A DNA stretch of 64,000 bases from Pseudomonas multiresinivorans (GCF_012971725.1 NZ_CP048833.1:4836001-4900000), one strand, 5' to 3'. Shown: positions 1 to 8,815, counted from the first letter of the stretch. Numbers and translations are program-made. Notes: generated from the sequence alone by a model not told the origin.

Positions 1-198
1 CGAGGCGCGAACGAAGGGAAGATTCAAGCGGGAAAACTCGCACGCCGGTGACGTTCACGTTCGTCGGTATCCGCCGGAAAGGCCGGCAGAGTGGTCTATG
101 TTGGGGGTCAGCAAGGCTTGCCGGCGCACGACGCCAGCACCGTTCCGCTCGCCACCCGCCCTTCGCGGGCCGTTGGCGACCTGCCAGGAGGACGCCCC

Positions 199-447
199 AT
201 GAGCCTGATGCAATGCGAGTACCGCAAGTACACCATCACCGCAGACGTCGTCGAACATCCCGGCCTGCCCACTCCCTGGGCCGGCGGTTGCCACATCACC
301 GCCCCGGACGGGCAGACCACCAAACGCAAGACGCTACCGGTGGAATTTGCCTTCATGTCGGATCTGCAGAAGGCCCAGCACGCTTCCATCGCCCACGGCA
401 AATGGCTGGTGGACCAGAACCTGGACCACGACCGTCGGCTGTTCTGA
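199..447 (+). CDS. small conserved hypothetical protein (82 aa)
   Basis: Short soluble protein with no signal peptide or membrane segment. I do not recognise a domain. The ATG at 199 is chosen over an upstream in-frame start at 91 because AGGAGG lies 7 bases before it. The protein has several His and Cys residues in its first half (CEYRKYTITADVVEH, GGCHITAPDG). It converges on the agt gene, with only 3 bases between the two stop codons. The 198 bases before it hold no gene I can support. Confidence 0.7.
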   Translation: MSLMQCEYRKYTITADVVEHPGLPTPWAGGCHITAPDGQTTKRKTLPVEFAFMSDLQKAQHASIAHGKWLVDQNLDHDRRLF

Positions 448-450
448 TCT

Positions 451-1494
451 CTAGCTGTTCACGTAGCCCGGTTCTTCACTGACCGGCGCACTGACTGGCA
501 ATGGCGTCAGGCTTACCTGAAGCGCCAGGAACTCCTGTGCGGATGCCCGCCAGGTCTGCCCGCGCGCCCATTGCGCGCAGGCCTGGCGATCCAGCTCCAG
601 CGCCCGCAGGCATGCGCTGCGCAAATCCGCGTCCATCACCCCGGTGACGCCGTCCTCCAGGACATCCAGCGGCCCCGCCACCGGGAACGCCGCCACTGGC
701 GTACCGCAAGCCAGCGCCTCGACCATTACCAGGCCGAGGGTGTCGGTCAGCGACGGGAAGGCCAGCACACTGGCGCTGCGATAGGCCTCCGCCAGTTCGT
801 CGCCGTGGCGGTAGCCGAGGAACTCCGCCTGTGGATAAGCCGCTTGCAGCTCCGCGCGCTGCGGGCCGTCGCCCACCACGCGCTTGCGTCCCGGCAGGTC
901 GAGCGCAAGGAAGGCTTCGAGATTCTTCTCCCGCGCCAGCCGGCCGACATAGAGGAACACCGGCTCCTCCGGCGGTGCGCCCTCCCCCGGCTGGAAGCGC
1001 AGGATATCCACCCCCTTGCGCCACAGCGCCAGGTTGTCGATGGCGTGATCGGCGAAAGCTCCGCGCATGCGCTCGCTGCTCACCAGCACGGCCTGGCTCG
1101 GTGCATGGAAGCGGCGCAGGAAGGCGTAACCCCAGGCCAGCGGCAGCCAGGGCCAGCGAGTGTTCACGTATTCGGGAAAGCGCGTATGGATGGCGCTGGT
1201 GAACTTCATCCCGCGGCGCACCAGCCAACGCCGTGCGGCCCAGCCCAGCGGGCCTTCCGTGGCGAGGTGGACGCAGTCCGGGGCGAAGTCGGCGATCTTC
1301 TCGCCGACTGTCCACAGGTTCCACGCCAGGGGGATTTCCGGATAGCTCGGGCAAGGCCGGTGACGAAAATCCTGCGGGGTGATCAGGCCGACCGTATGCC
1401 CCATTTCCTCCAGCTCGGCCACCAGCGCCCTGAGGCTGGTGACCACGCCGTTGACCTGAGGCAGCCAGGCATCGGTGACGATCAGCAGCCTCAT
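451..1494 (-). CDS. agt: GT4 glycosyltransferase, Agt-like glycolipid synthase
   Basis: 347-residue cytosolic or membrane-associated GT-B glycosyltransferase. The N-terminus (RLLIVTDAWLPQVNGVVTSL) is the nucleotide-sugar transferase opening seen in GT4 enzymes. The C-terminal half has the donor-binding stretch (FLYVGRLAREKNLEAFL, then SLTDTLGLVMVEALACGTPVAA, an E-x7-E-type region). Its start overlaps the stop of the upstream metallophosphoesterase by 4 bases (ATGA), so the two are translationally coupled. In Pseudomonas and marine bacteria a plcP-agt pair degrades phospholipid to diacylglycerol and glycosylates it during phosphate starvation; P. aeruginosa PA3219-PA3218 has this arrangement. 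The role here is inferred from that pairing and from the PhoB box upstream. The exact sugar cannot be read from sequence. Confidence 0.78.
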   Translation of the reverse strand: MRLLIVTDAWLPQVNGVVTSLRALVAELEEMGHTVGLITPQDFRHRPCPSYPEIPLAWNLWTVGEKIADFAPDCVHLATEGPLGWAARRWLVRRGMKFTSAIHTRFPEYVNTRWPWLPLAWGYAFLRRFHAPSQAVLVSSERMRGAFADHAIDNLALWRKGVDILRFQPGEGAPPEEPVFLYVGRLAREKNLEAFLALDLPGRKRVVGDGPQRAELQAAYPQAEFLGYRHGDELAEAYRSASVLAFPSLTDTLGLVMVEALACGTPVAAFPVAGPLDVLEDGVTGVMDADLRSACLRALELDRQACAQWARGQTWRASAQEFLALQVSLTPLPVSAPVSEEPGYVNS

Positions 1495-2300
1495 GCCGCC
1501 GACTCGACCACCGCAGGCGCCTCGGCGCGCACCGGTTCCTCGGCCAGGCGGTAAAGCTCGATGCTGCCATCCCAGTGCTCGATCAGCGCCGAGCAGGACT
1601 CCACCCAGTCACCGCAATTGAGGTATTCCACCTCGCCGATCTGGCGGATTTCCGCGTGGTGGATGTGCCCGCAGACCACGCCGTTGAGGCCGCGCTTGTG
1701 CACCTCGTGGGCGATGGCTTCCTCGAAGTCGCTGATGAAGTTCACCGCCGTCTTCACCTTGTGCTTGAGGTACGCCGACAGCGACCAGTAGCCATAGCCG
1801 TAACGGCTGCGCCAGTGATTCAGCCAGCGGTTCAGCGTCAGGGTGAACTCGTAGGCGGAGTCGCCGAGGAAGGCCAGCCACTTGTGGTAGCGCGTGATGA
1901 CGTCGAACTGGTCACCGTGGATCACCAGCAACTGGCGGCCGTCGGCGGTGGTGTGGACGATCTCGTCGACCAGGCGGATGTTGCCCAGCAGCAGCGAGGA
2001 ATAGCGGCGCAGGAACTCGTCGTGGTTGCCGGTGACGTAGATCACCTCGGTGCCGCGCTTGCTCATGGTCAGCAGGCGGCGGATCACGTTGGTGTGCGCC
2101 TGCGGCCAGTAGATGCCGCCGCGCAGCTTCCAGCCGTCGATGATGTCGCCCACCAGGTAGATGCGGTCGGCGTGGTAGCGCTTGAGGAAGCCGGCCAGAT
2201 GCTCGGCCTGGCAATCGCGGGTGCCGAGGTGGACATCGGATATCCACAGGGTCCGCACCCGTTGTTTCTTCGTCGGCGTCATGCGTTGCGCGCTGCTCAT
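1491..2300 (-). CDS. plcP: metallophosphoesterase, PlcP-like phospholipase C (LpxH-related fold)
   Basis: 269-residue calcineurin-like phosphoesterase with the full metal set: DVHLG near residue 22, GDIIDGWKL, GNHDEF, HGDQFD and CGHIHHAEIR. Many pipelines call this family UDP-2,3-diacylglucosamine diphosphatase (LpxH). The linked agt gene and the phosphate-type operator upstream favour PlcP, which cleaves phospholipid head groups so that diacylglycerol can be turned into phosphorus-free glycolipid. It is the first gene of the minus-strand pair. The ATG at 2300 fits the family start; a second in-frame Met lies 6 codons in. Chemistry is certain at the fold level, substrate is inference. Confidence 0.78.
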   Translation of the reverse strand: MSSAQRMTPTKKQRVRTLWISDVHLGTRDCQAEHLAGFLKRYHADRIYLVGDIIDGWKLRGGIYWPQAHTNVIRRLLTMSKRGTEVIYVTGNHDEFLRRYSSLLLGNIRLVDEIVHTTADGRQLLVIHGDQFDVITRYHKWLAFLGDSAYEFTLTLNRWLNHWRSRYGYGYWSLSAYLKHKVKTAVNFISDFEEAIAHEVHKRGLNGVVCGHIHHAEIRQIGEVEYLNCGDWVESCSALIEHWDGSIELYRLAEEPVRAEAPAVVESAA

Positions 2301-2367
2301 CGTCGGCGACCTCCAGAGGGGTTTCTCCGAGTGTCGGCCGCCGCGGTGAAGCGAACATGACCGACTG

Positions 2368-2385
2368 GCGACAGTCCCGTGACAG
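2368..2385 (-). promoter_or_regulatory. candidate PhoB box upstream of plcP-agt
   Basis: Read on the minus strand the site is CTGTCAC-GGGA-CTGTCGC, two direct 7-mers with the 4-base spacing of the Pho box (CTGTCAT-N4-CTGTCAT); 11 of 14 half-site bases match. It lies 68 bases before the plcP start and would place plcP-agt under PhoB. No good -35 is seen, as expected of PhoB-activated promoters. Confidence 0.6.
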
Positions 2386-2438
2386 GCCGCGGCGCGCTAG
2401 ACTGTCAACCTGCCCGCCAGCTTCGGAAAGCAGTTCGC

Positions 2439-3203
2439 ATGAACCCGATCCTCTCCCTGCGCCACTACAGCCACGACCATCTCGCCCACAGCCACAGCCA
2501 TGCGCAGCTGGTGCTGGGGCTGTCCGGCAGCCTGGATTTCGAAGTGGGCGGACGCGGCAGCCTGGTGACCCGGCAGACCTTCGCCGTGGTACCGCGCGAG
2601 GCCCACCACGCCTGTGCCAGCCCGGACGGCAGCCGCTGCCTGGTGGTGGACCTGGAAGACGAGGAAGACCTGCTCGGTGGCCTGGGCCTGCACAGCGACG
2701 CCGGCCGCCGCCTGCTGGAAACCCCCGGCCAGCGCCTGCTCAACAACGACCAGGCGCAACTGGTGCACTGGCTGGCCGGCAGCCCCCTGCATGACCCGGT
2801 TCTGGCGCGCCAGGGTGCGATCCTCCTGCTCGCCAGCCTCGCCGCCGGCCAGCAGCGCGTGGAGGAGCCTACGCAATTGCCGTTGGCCAGCCTCGACAGC
2901 TACATCGATCGCCACGCTGCGCACCCCTTGCAGGTGGCCGATCTGGCGCGGCTCGCCGGGCTTTCCGCCGCGCGCTTCCATGCCCGCTTCCTCGCCGAAA
3001 CCGGGCAGACGCCCATGGACTACGTGCGCCAGCGCCGCCTGCAATTGGGCCGCGACCTGCTGCGCGGTTCGCACCAATCGGTCGGCGAGATCGCCGCGCA
3101 AGTCGGCTACGCCTCGCAGAGCGCCTTCACCGCCGCCCTGGTGCGCCAGTTCGGCACCACCGCGCGCCAGCTTCGCCAGGAGGCGCGCGACAATTCCCGC
3201 TAG
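2439..3203 (+). CDS. AraC-family transcriptional regulator
   Basis: 254-residue regulator. The N-terminal half is a cupin-like sensor with a His-rich start (RHYSHDHLAHSHSHAQLVLG), typical of the AraC-ligand fold. The C-terminal ~100 residues form the double helix-turn-helix (VADLARLAGLSAARFHARF, then VGEIAAQVGYASQSAFTAAL). ATG at 2439 is preferred to the in-frame ATG 60 bases upstream because the N-terminus then begins at the cupin domain. It is divergent from plcP and sits next to csaA, the same neighbours as in P. aeruginosa PA3219-3221. Its inducer and targets are unknown. Confidence 0.85.
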   Translation: MNPILSLRHYSHDHLAHSHSHAQLVLGLSGSLDFEVGGRGSLVTRQTFAVVPREAHHACASPDGSRCLVVDLEDEEDLLGGLGLHSDAGRRLLETPGQRLLNNDQAQLVHWLAGSPLHDPVLARQGAILLLASLAAGQQRVEEPTQLPLASLDSYIDRHAAHPLQVADLARLAGLSAARFHARFLAETGQTPMDYVRQRRLQLGRDLLRGSHQSVGEIAAQVGYASQSAFTAALVRQFGTTARQLRQEARDNSR

Positions 3204-3277
3204 CCGCGCGACAGACAGCCGTGCACCCAGGGCCTAGACTGCCGGCCATCGAACTGAACAACCCAACGGGAGCAGCG

Positions 3278-3619
3278 ATGTCGGCAGACACCATCGAGTG
3301 GCAGGATTTCGAGCGCGTCGAACTGCGCGTGGGCACCATCGTCCAGGCCGAACCCAACGTGAAGGCGCGCAAGCCCGCCTACATCCTCCAGGTCGACCTC
3401 GGCCCGCTGGGGATCAAGACCTCCAGCGCACAGATCACCGCGCACTATGACGCTGACGAGCTGATCGGCCGCCAGGTGCTGTGCGTGTGCAACTTCGAAC
3501 CCAAGTCCATCGCCGGCGTGCGCTCGGAAGTACTGGTCACCGGCGCCTACGACAGCGACGACAAGGTGGTGCTCGCCGGTTTCGACAAGCCGCTGCCCAA
3601 TGGCGCGCGGCTGGCCTGA
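3278..3619 (+). CDS. csaA: CsaA-like tRNA-binding/chaperone protein
   Basis: 113-residue OB-fold protein of the CsaA/YgjH tRNA-binding family, related to the C-terminus of methionyl-tRNA synthetase. The core WQDFERVELRVGTI, the VDLGPLGIKTSSAQIT strand and the closing NGARLA are diagnostic. Homologues bind tRNA as dimers and were proposed to act as export chaperones. The length is normal for the family. ATG at 3278 follows CGGGAG. It lies 74 bases downstream of the AraC gene on the same strand. Confidence 0.88.
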   Translation: MSADTIEWQDFERVELRVGTIVQAEPNVKARKPAYILQVDLGPLGIKTSSAQITAHYDADELIGRQVLCVCNFEPKSIAGVRSEVLVTGAYDSDDKVVLAGFDKPLPNGARLA

Positions 3620-3706
3620 CCTTCGACTTACCGCGCGCCAGCCAGCCCGGCGCGCTTGCCTCTTTCCCGACAAGGTCCCGCCACAGCAATCGGCGGGAGC
3701 TCAGGC

Positions 3707-4573
3707 ATGAATCGCATTACCCAACTCACGCCCCGCGGCGCCCTGATCGGCCTGCACATCGGCGCCCTGATGTTCGGGCTGTCCGGCATCTTCGGCAAAC
3801 TCATCCTCGCCGGCCCCCTGGTCATCGTCTTCGGCCGCGCGCTGTTCGGCTCGCTGTCGCTGGCGGCGGTTTTCGCCGGGCATCTGCGGCAACAGAAGCG
3901 CCCCACACTCAAGCAGGCGGCCATGTTGCTGGGTGGCGGCGTGCTGCTGTGCACCCACTGGCTGACGTTCTTCCTCGCCGTGAAAGTCGGCAACGTGGCA
4001 GTCGCGACACTCGGCTTTGCCAGCTTCCCCGCCTTCACCGTGCTGCTGGAAGGCCTGCTGTTCCGCGAACGCATCCGCAAGGGTGAATACCTGGTGGTGG
4101 CGCTGGTGTGCATCGGCCTGGTAATGGTCACGCCGACCCTGGACCTGCGCGACGGCGCCACCGCCGGGCTGCTCTGGGGCACCCTCTCCGGGCTGCTGTT
4201 CGCCCTGCTGTCGCTGGCCAACCGGGTCAGCGTGCGCGGGATCGACCCGATCCAGGCGGCGCTGTGCCAGAACCTGACGATCATCGCCTGCCTGCTGCCG
4301 CTGGTGCTCTTCGAGTTGCCCGCGATTCGCGGCATGGACTGGTTGTGGCTGGTGGCGCTGGGCGTGCTCTGCACCGGTGTCGCCCACAGCCTGTTCGTCG
4401 CCAGCCTGCGGCTGATCAAGGCACGCACGGCGGCGGTGATCTTCGCCCTGGAGCCGGTCTACGGCATCGCCTTCGCCGCCGCGCTGTTCGGCGAGGAGCC
4501 GAGTGTGCGGATGCTGGCGGGCGGCGCGCTGATCATCTTCGCGACCTTCCTCAGCGCACGTGGATCGCACTGA
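3707..4573 (+). CDS. EamA/DMT-family inner-membrane transporter
   Basis: 288 residues with about ten hydrophobic helices arranged as two EamA repeats (first repeat from GALIGLHIGALMFGLSGIFGK, second from AGLLWGTLSGLLFALLSLANR). The conserved C-terminal FALEPVYGIAFAAALFGE stretch marks the drug/metabolite transporter superfamily. Substrate cannot be predicted. ATG at 3707 is preceded by GGGAG at 10-base spacing. It is followed by a REP-containing gap and converges on hldD. Confidence 0.85.
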   Translation: MNRITQLTPRGALIGLHIGALMFGLSGIFGKLILAGPLVIVFGRALFGSLSLAAVFAGHLRQQKRPTLKQAAMLLGGGVLLCTHWLTFFLAVKVGNVAVATLGFASFPAFTVLLEGLLFRERIRKGEYLVVALVCIGLVMVTPTLDLRDGATAGLLWGTLSGLLFALLSLANRVSVRGIDPIQAALCQNLTIIACLLPLVLFELPAIRGMDWLWLVALGVLCTGVAHSLFVASLRLIKARTAAVIFALEPVYGIAFAAALFGEEPSVRMLAGGALIIFATFLSARGSH

Positions 4574-4587
4574 TCCCCCGGTCTTTT

Positions 4588-4676
4588 CTGTAGGAACGAG
4601 GGGAGCACCCAGCCTTTGCCCGCGAACAGGCCTTGCTCCGCTGCCAAGCGATTCGCGAGCGAGCTCGCTCCTACAA
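4588..4676. repeat. inverted pair of Pseudomonas REP units
   Basis: A TGTAGGAACGAG unit at 4590 and its inverted partner GCGAGCTCGCTCCTACA near 4660 form the common Pseudomonas REP pair (TGTAGGAGCGAGCTTGCTCGCGAA). It lies in the 380-base gap between the EamA gene and hldD. The rest of the gap (about 4680-4930) holds no open frame or RNA I can support. Confidence 0.75.
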
Positions 4677-4930
4677 AGAACCAAAGCGGTGCATGAGGCA
4701 AAAAAGAAGGCCGCCCCGCAGCGTGCGTATCTCGAACCTTGCCCCGGGGAGGGAGTACCAAGGATTCATCGCACGACAGCCTGCGAAGCGGCCTGTTCGG
4801 TGTGGCGGATATGGATAACGCGACGAGCAGCCTATTGATGCCGTGCCCAGCGCTTCACGCCCCGCCGTTGCTGGTGAGCATTGTCTCGCGCCGCCCCTGC
4901 GCCGAGTGTCAGCATTGGGTAAAGACTGGG

Positions 4931-4950
4931 TAAAAAGCCCGATACACGGG
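4931..4950 (-). terminator. short hairpin with T-run downstream of hldD
   Basis: On the minus strand CCCG-TGTAT-CGGG is followed by CTTTTTA, just past the hldD stop. The stem is only 4 bp, so this is a modest intrinsic terminator. Confidence 0.45.
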
Positions 4951-4953
4951 GTA

Positions 4954-5946
4954 TCAAGCCTGTTGCAGCAACCACCGGCAGTAACGCTGCACCCCCTCCT
5001 CCACGCCCATCATCGGCACGCGGTAGCCCGCCTCGCGCAGGAAGGCGATATCAGCACAGGTGTAGCACTGGTACTTGCCGCGCAACTCGTCCGGGAACTC
5101 GGTGTACTCCAGCAGTCCGGCGCGGATCGCCGCGTCCAGGGTCAGCGGCTGCAGGTCCTGCTGTTCGCGCAGGGTGTTGATCACCGCCAGCGCCACGTCG
5201 TTGAACGGCTGGGCGCGGCCGCTGCCGAGGTTGAAGATTCCGCTGCGTTCGGGATTATCGAGGAAATGCAGGTTGACCCTGGCCACATCCTCCACCGAGA
5301 CGAAATCGCGCAGGTGGCCGCCGGCCGGGTAGTCGCCGTACTCGCCGAACAGCTTCACCTTGCCGGTCTCGCGGAACTGGTTGAAGCAGTGGAAGGCCAC
5401 CGACGCCATGCGCCCCTTGTGCTGCTCACGCGGGCCGTAGACGTTGAAGTAGCGGAAGCCGGCCACCTGCGTACGAGCGGTGGGCAGCACCTTGCGCACG
5501 CGCTGGTCGAAGAGGAACTTCGAGTAGCCGTAGACGTTCAGCGGCCGCTCGCAGGAGCGTATCTCGCGGAACTCCTGGCCGCCGCCATAGACCGCCGCCG
5601 AGGAGGCATAGAGGAACGGCACGCCCAGGGACAGGCTGGCGTCCAGCAACTCGCAGCTGTAGCGGTAGTTGTTGTCCATCATGTAGCGCCCGTCGCGCTC
5701 CATGGTGCTGGAGCAGGCGCCCTGGTGCAGCAGCGCTCGAACCACGCCGAAGTCGCCGCGGGCGTAGCGCTCGATGAAGTCGCGCTTGTCGAGGTAGTCG
5801 CTGATGTCGCAGTCGGCTAGGTTGGCGAACTTGTCGCCCTCGGTCAGATCATCGACCGCGATGATGTCGGTCTCGCCGCGCTGGTTCAGCGCCTTGACGA
5901 GATTGCTGCCGATAAAGCCGGCGGCGCCAGTGACAATGATGCTCAT
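4954..5946 (-). CDS. hldD: ADP-L-glycero-D-manno-heptose 6-epimerase
   Basis: 330-residue short-chain dehydrogenase/epimerase (also called rfaD) that converts ADP-D-glycero-D-manno-heptose to the L,D form for LPS inner core. It has the NAD(P)-binding TGAAGFIGSN at residues 6-15, the SAAVYGG substrate loop and the catalytic YGYSKF (Tyr-x3-Lys). The GQGACSSTMERDG-type loop (HQGACSSTMERDGRY) is specific to HldD. Length is normal. It is a single gene on the minus strand. Confidence 0.95.
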   Translation of the reverse strand: MSIIVTGAAGFIGSNLVKALNQRGETDIIAVDDLTEGDKFANLADCDISDYLDKRDFIERYARGDFGVVRALLHQGACSSTMERDGRYMMDNNYRYSCELLDASLSLGVPFLYASSAAVYGGGQEFREIRSCERPLNVYGYSKFLFDQRVRKVLPTARTQVAGFRYFNVYGPREQHKGRMASVAFHCFNQFRETGKVKLFGEYGDYPAGGHLRDFVSVEDVARVNLHFLDNPERSGIFNLGSGRAQPFNDVALAVINTLREQQDLQPLTLDAAIRAGLLEYTEFPDELRGKYQCYTCADIAFLREAGYRVPMMGVEEGVQRYCRWLLQQA

Positions 5947-6069
5947 GAGGGCACCTCCTGTGGAGAATGGGTGCCCTCAGACTAAGAGTGGTACGCGCGT
6001 ACCCCGTTGATATGAAGCAAGGAAGTTAGCCAGCTATCGAATGGTTCCGCCGACCGGTACCGCGACGCT

Positions 6070-6354
6070 TCAGGAACGATCGTTATGGCCCAGGTCGCGC
6101 TGCGGATCGATGCGGTCGCGCACGCGCTGCTTGAGCACCTTGGCCTCGGGGAAACCGCCGTCGGCCTTGCGCTCCCAGATCTGCTCGGCGTCGCAGGTGA
6201 TGTGGAAGACCCCACCAGTGCCCGGCACCAGGCTGACCTTGCCCAGGTCGTCGCCAAAGGTGCTCAGCAGTTCCTGGGCCAGCCAGGCGGCGCGCAGCAG
6301 CCACTGGCACTGGGTGCAATAGGTGATGACGATTTCGGCTTTGGCTTCGGACAT
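6070..6354 (-). CDS. SelT/SelW/SelH (Rdx) family thioredoxin-like protein
   Basis: 94-residue protein whose opening AEIVITYCTQCQWLLRAAW carries the CxxC redox motif at residues 13-16 of the Rdx family (a Cys version of selenoprotein W). It also has the GTGGVFHITCD strand and the WERKADGGFPEAKVLKQ tail. Family members are small cytosolic thiol proteins of uncertain substrate. It is divergent from plpD with a 70-base shared intergenic region. Confidence 0.88.
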   Translation of the reverse strand: MSEAKAEIVITYCTQCQWLLRAAWLAQELLSTFGDDLGKVSLVPGTGGVFHITCDAEQIWERKADGGFPEAKVLKQRVRDRIDPQRDLGHNDRS

Positions 6355-6383
6355 GAATCAGACTCTGCAGTAGGACGCGAACC

Positions 6384-6389
6384 TATAAT
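6384..6389 (+). promoter_or_regulatory. consensus -10 box in front of plpD
   Basis: A perfect TATAAT lies 41 bases before the chosen plpD start. Transcription would begin near 6396, which leaves almost no leader for the in-frame ATG at 6401 and supports the ATG at 6425. No strong -35 is visible. Confidence 0.5.
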
Positions 6390-6424
6390 ACCGCTCTGAA
6401 ATGCCCTACCGGACTCTTCTCTTC

Positions 6425-8611
6425 ATGCGCCGACTGCTGTTCGCCCTCCTCCTGCTCCTTCCCCTCGGCGCCCTGGCGGCGAACACTCCACCGAAGATCG
6501 GCCTGGTCCTCTCCGGCGGCGCAGCGCGCGGCCTGGCGCACATCGGCGTGCTGAAGGCGCTGGACGAACAGGGCATCCATGTCGACGCCATCGCCGGCAC
6601 CAGCATGGGCGCAGTGATCGGCGGCCTCTATGCAGCGGGCTATACGCCAAAGGAGCTGGAACAACTCGCCCTGGGGCTGGACTGGAAGGAAGCGCTGTCC
6701 GACTCGCCGCCGCGGGTCGACGTGCCCTTCCGCCGCAAGCAGGACGACCGCGATTTCCTGGTGAAGCAGAAGCTCAGCTTCCGCGACGACGGCACCCTCG
6801 GCCTGCCGCTGGGTGCCATCCAGGGGCAGAACCTGTCGATGCTGCTGGAAAGCCTGCTGGTGCACACCAGCGATACCCGCGACTTCGATCAGCTGGCGAT
6901 TCCCTTCCGCGCAGTGGCCACCGATATCTCCACCGGCGAGAAAGTGGTGTTCAGCAAGGGCCACCTGCCCCAGGCGATCCGCGCCAGCATGTCGATCCCG
7001 GCGGTGTTCGCGCCGGTGGAGGTCAACGGCAAGCTGCTGGTGGACGGCGGCATGGTCGACAACATTCCGGTGGACGTGGCCCGGCAGATGGGCGTCGACG
7101 TGGTCATCGTGGTCGACATCGGCAACCCGCTGCTGGACCGCAAGCAGCTGGCCACCGTGGTGGACATGCTCAACCAGTCCATCACCCTGATGACCCGCAA
7201 GAACTCCGAAGCACAGCTGGCCACCCTGAAATCCAGCGATATCCTGGTGCAGCCGCCGCTCAGTGGCTACAGCTCCACCGACTTCGGCCGCGTGCCGCAG
7301 TTGATCGACGCCGGCTACCGCGCCACCAGCATCCTCGCCCCGCGCCTGGCAGCGCTGCGCAAACCCGCCGACGCCCAGGCGGTGGCGCTGAACGAGGCGC
7401 GCACACCGGGCGAGCGCCAACCGGTGATCGACCGCATCGAGGTGGAGAACAACTCCAAGGTCAGCGACGACGTCATCCTCCATTACATCCGCCAGCCGCT
7501 GGGCGAGCACCTGGACCTGGAACGCCTGCAGCGCGACATGAGCACCCTCTACGGCCTGGATTATTTCGACCAGGTTCAGTACCGGGTCGTGCACCGCAAG
7601 GATGGCAATGCGCTGGTGATCCACGCCTATGGCAAGCGCGGCGGCACCGACTACCTGCGCCTGGGCCTGAACCTCTCCGACGACCTGCGCGGCGACAGCA
7701 CCTTCAACGTGGGCGGCAGCTACCGCATGAACGGTATCAACCGCCTCGGCGCGGAATGGCTGACTCGCCTGCAGATCGGCGACCAGCAGGAACTCTACAG
7801 CGAGTTCTACCAACCGCTGGACGTGGGCTCGCGCTACTTCGTCGCTCCCTACGTATTCAACGAGGCGCAGAACGTCGAGGCCACCGACAACGACGACCCC
7901 ATCGCCGAGTACCGCCTGGAGCGCTATGGCTACGGGTTGAACCTTGGCCGGCAGATCGCCAACAACGGCGAGATCCGCCTCGGCGTCGCCCAGGCCTTCG
8001 GCAAGGCCGACGTACGCGTGGGCGAACAGGACCTGCCGGACTTCCACTTCACCGAAGGCTACGCCGAGCTCAAGTATTCCTTCGACACCATGGACAACGT
8101 CGACTTCCCACGCGAAGGCGAGAACATCCAGACCTCCTTCCGCGAGCACACGCCGTCCCTGGGCGACGACGACCGCTACCGGCAATGGGATTTGCGCCTG
8201 GACAAGGCGTTGAGCAGCGGCCCCAACACCTGGCTGCTGGGCGGCGGCTACGGCCGCACCATCGATGACGCCGAGGTGGTGGTGTCGAGCTTTCTGCTCG
8301 GCGGCGCGCGGCAACTCTCCGGCTATCGCCAGGATGCCCTCGCGGGGCAGAACTACAGCCTCGGCCGGGTCATCTACTACCGGCGCATGACCGAGCGATC
8401 GTTCCTGCCGCTGGACTTCCCCTTCTACCTGGGCGGCAGCCTGGAGCGCGGGCGGGTGTGGAACAACGACAACAGCTACGACACCGGCTACATCAACGCC
8501 GGCAGCATCCTGATGGGCTTCGAGACGCCGCTCGGGCCGCTGTCCTTCAGCTACGGCCTGAACGATGCCAGCGAGCACGCGGTGTACATCAACCTGGGCC
8601 GCAATTTCTAA
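6425..8611 (+). CDS. plpD: patatin-like phospholipase D, type Vd autotransporter
   Basis: 728-residue secreted lipase fused to its own secretion barrel. Residues 1-18 are a signal peptide. The patatin domain follows with the oxyanion loop SGGAARG, nucleophile GTSMG (Ser60) and the DGG dyad Asp at about residue 207. After this come a single POTRA (IDRIEVENNSKVSDDVILHYIRQPLGE) and a 16-strand Omp85-type barrel that ends in YINLGRNF with terminal Phe. This domain order is the PlpD family of P. aeruginosa (PA3339). ATG 6425 is chosen over 6401 because the signal peptide then begins MRRLL and the -10 box is too close to 6401. Confidence 0.93.
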   Translation: MRRLLFALLLLLPLGALAANTPPKIGLVLSGGAARGLAHIGVLKALDEQGIHVDAIAGTSMGAVIGGLYAAGYTPKELEQLALGLDWKEALSDSPPRVDVPFRRKQDDRDFLVKQKLSFRDDGTLGLPLGAIQGQNLSMLLESLLVHTSDTRDFDQLAIPFRAVATDISTGEKVVFSKGHLPQAIRASMSIPAVFAPVEVNGKLLVDGGMVDNIPVDVARQMGVDVVIVVDIGNPLLDRKQLATVVDMLNQSITLMTRKNSEAQLATLKSSDILVQPPLSGYSSTDFGRVPQLIDAGYRATSILAPRLAALRKPADAQAVALNEARTPGERQPVIDRIEVENNSKVSDDVILHYIRQPLGEHLDLERLQRDMSTLYGLDYFDQVQYRVVHRKDGNALVIHAYGKRGGTDYLRLGLNLSDDLRGDSTFNVGGSYRMNGINRLGAEWLTRLQIGDQQELYSEFYQPLDVGSRYFVAPYVFNEAQNVEATDNDDPIAEYRLERYGYGLNLGRQIANNGEIRLGVAQAFGKADVRVGEQDLPDFHFTEGYAELKYSFDTMDNVDFPREGENIQTSFREHTPSLGDDDRYRQWDLRLDKALSSGPNTWLLGGGYGRTIDDAEVVVSSFLLGGARQLSGYRQDALAGQNYSLGRVIYYRRMTERSFLPLDFPFYLGGSLERGRVWNNDNSYDTGYINAGSILMGFETPLGPLSFSYGLNDASEHAVYINLGRNF

Positions 8612-8637
8612 GGCCTCACGCAGAAGGTGCGGGAAAC

Positions 8638-8719
8638 CTGTAGGAGCGAGCTTGCTCGCGAACGATCCCTCCGACAGCTCCGGCGCCAGGCGGTTGGCGA
8701 GCAAGCTCGCTCCTGCAAC
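8638..8719. repeat. inverted REP pair
   Basis: TGTAGGAGCGAGCTTGCTCG at 8639 and the reverse partner GCGAGCAAGCTCGCTCCTGCA ending near 8717 flank about 40 bases. It is the canonical Pseudomonas REP doublet, placed between two convergent genes. Confidence 0.85.
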
Positions 8720-8772
8720 AGCCTTCGCGGCCCGATCCTCGCGAGGTGCGCAGTATCGGCCCCTCGCAAATG

Positions 8773-8800
8773 AAAAAGCCCGGCATGTGCCGGGCTTTTT
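8773..8800. terminator. bidirectional intrinsic terminator (plpD / fimV-like)
   Basis: AAAAAGCCCGGCA-TG-TGCCGGGCTTTTT is symmetric, with a GC-rich stem and T-runs in both directions, exactly between the convergent plpD and FimV-like genes. Confidence 0.9.
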
Positions 8801-8815
8801 CATTCAGACAGCGGA

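Noticed and set aside
1491..2300. Calling the phosphoesterase LpxH of lipid A synthesis
   Set aside because: Family-level motifs fit, but linkage to a GT4 enzyme and a PhoB box fits PlcP better.
4680..4930. Possible gene in the gap before hldD
   Set aside because: Only short frames without ribosome sites or protein-like composition; no conserved motif.
6383..8803. 806-codon frame on the minus strand
   Set aside because: Antisense to plpD, which has signal peptide, GTSMG, DGG and barrel motifs.
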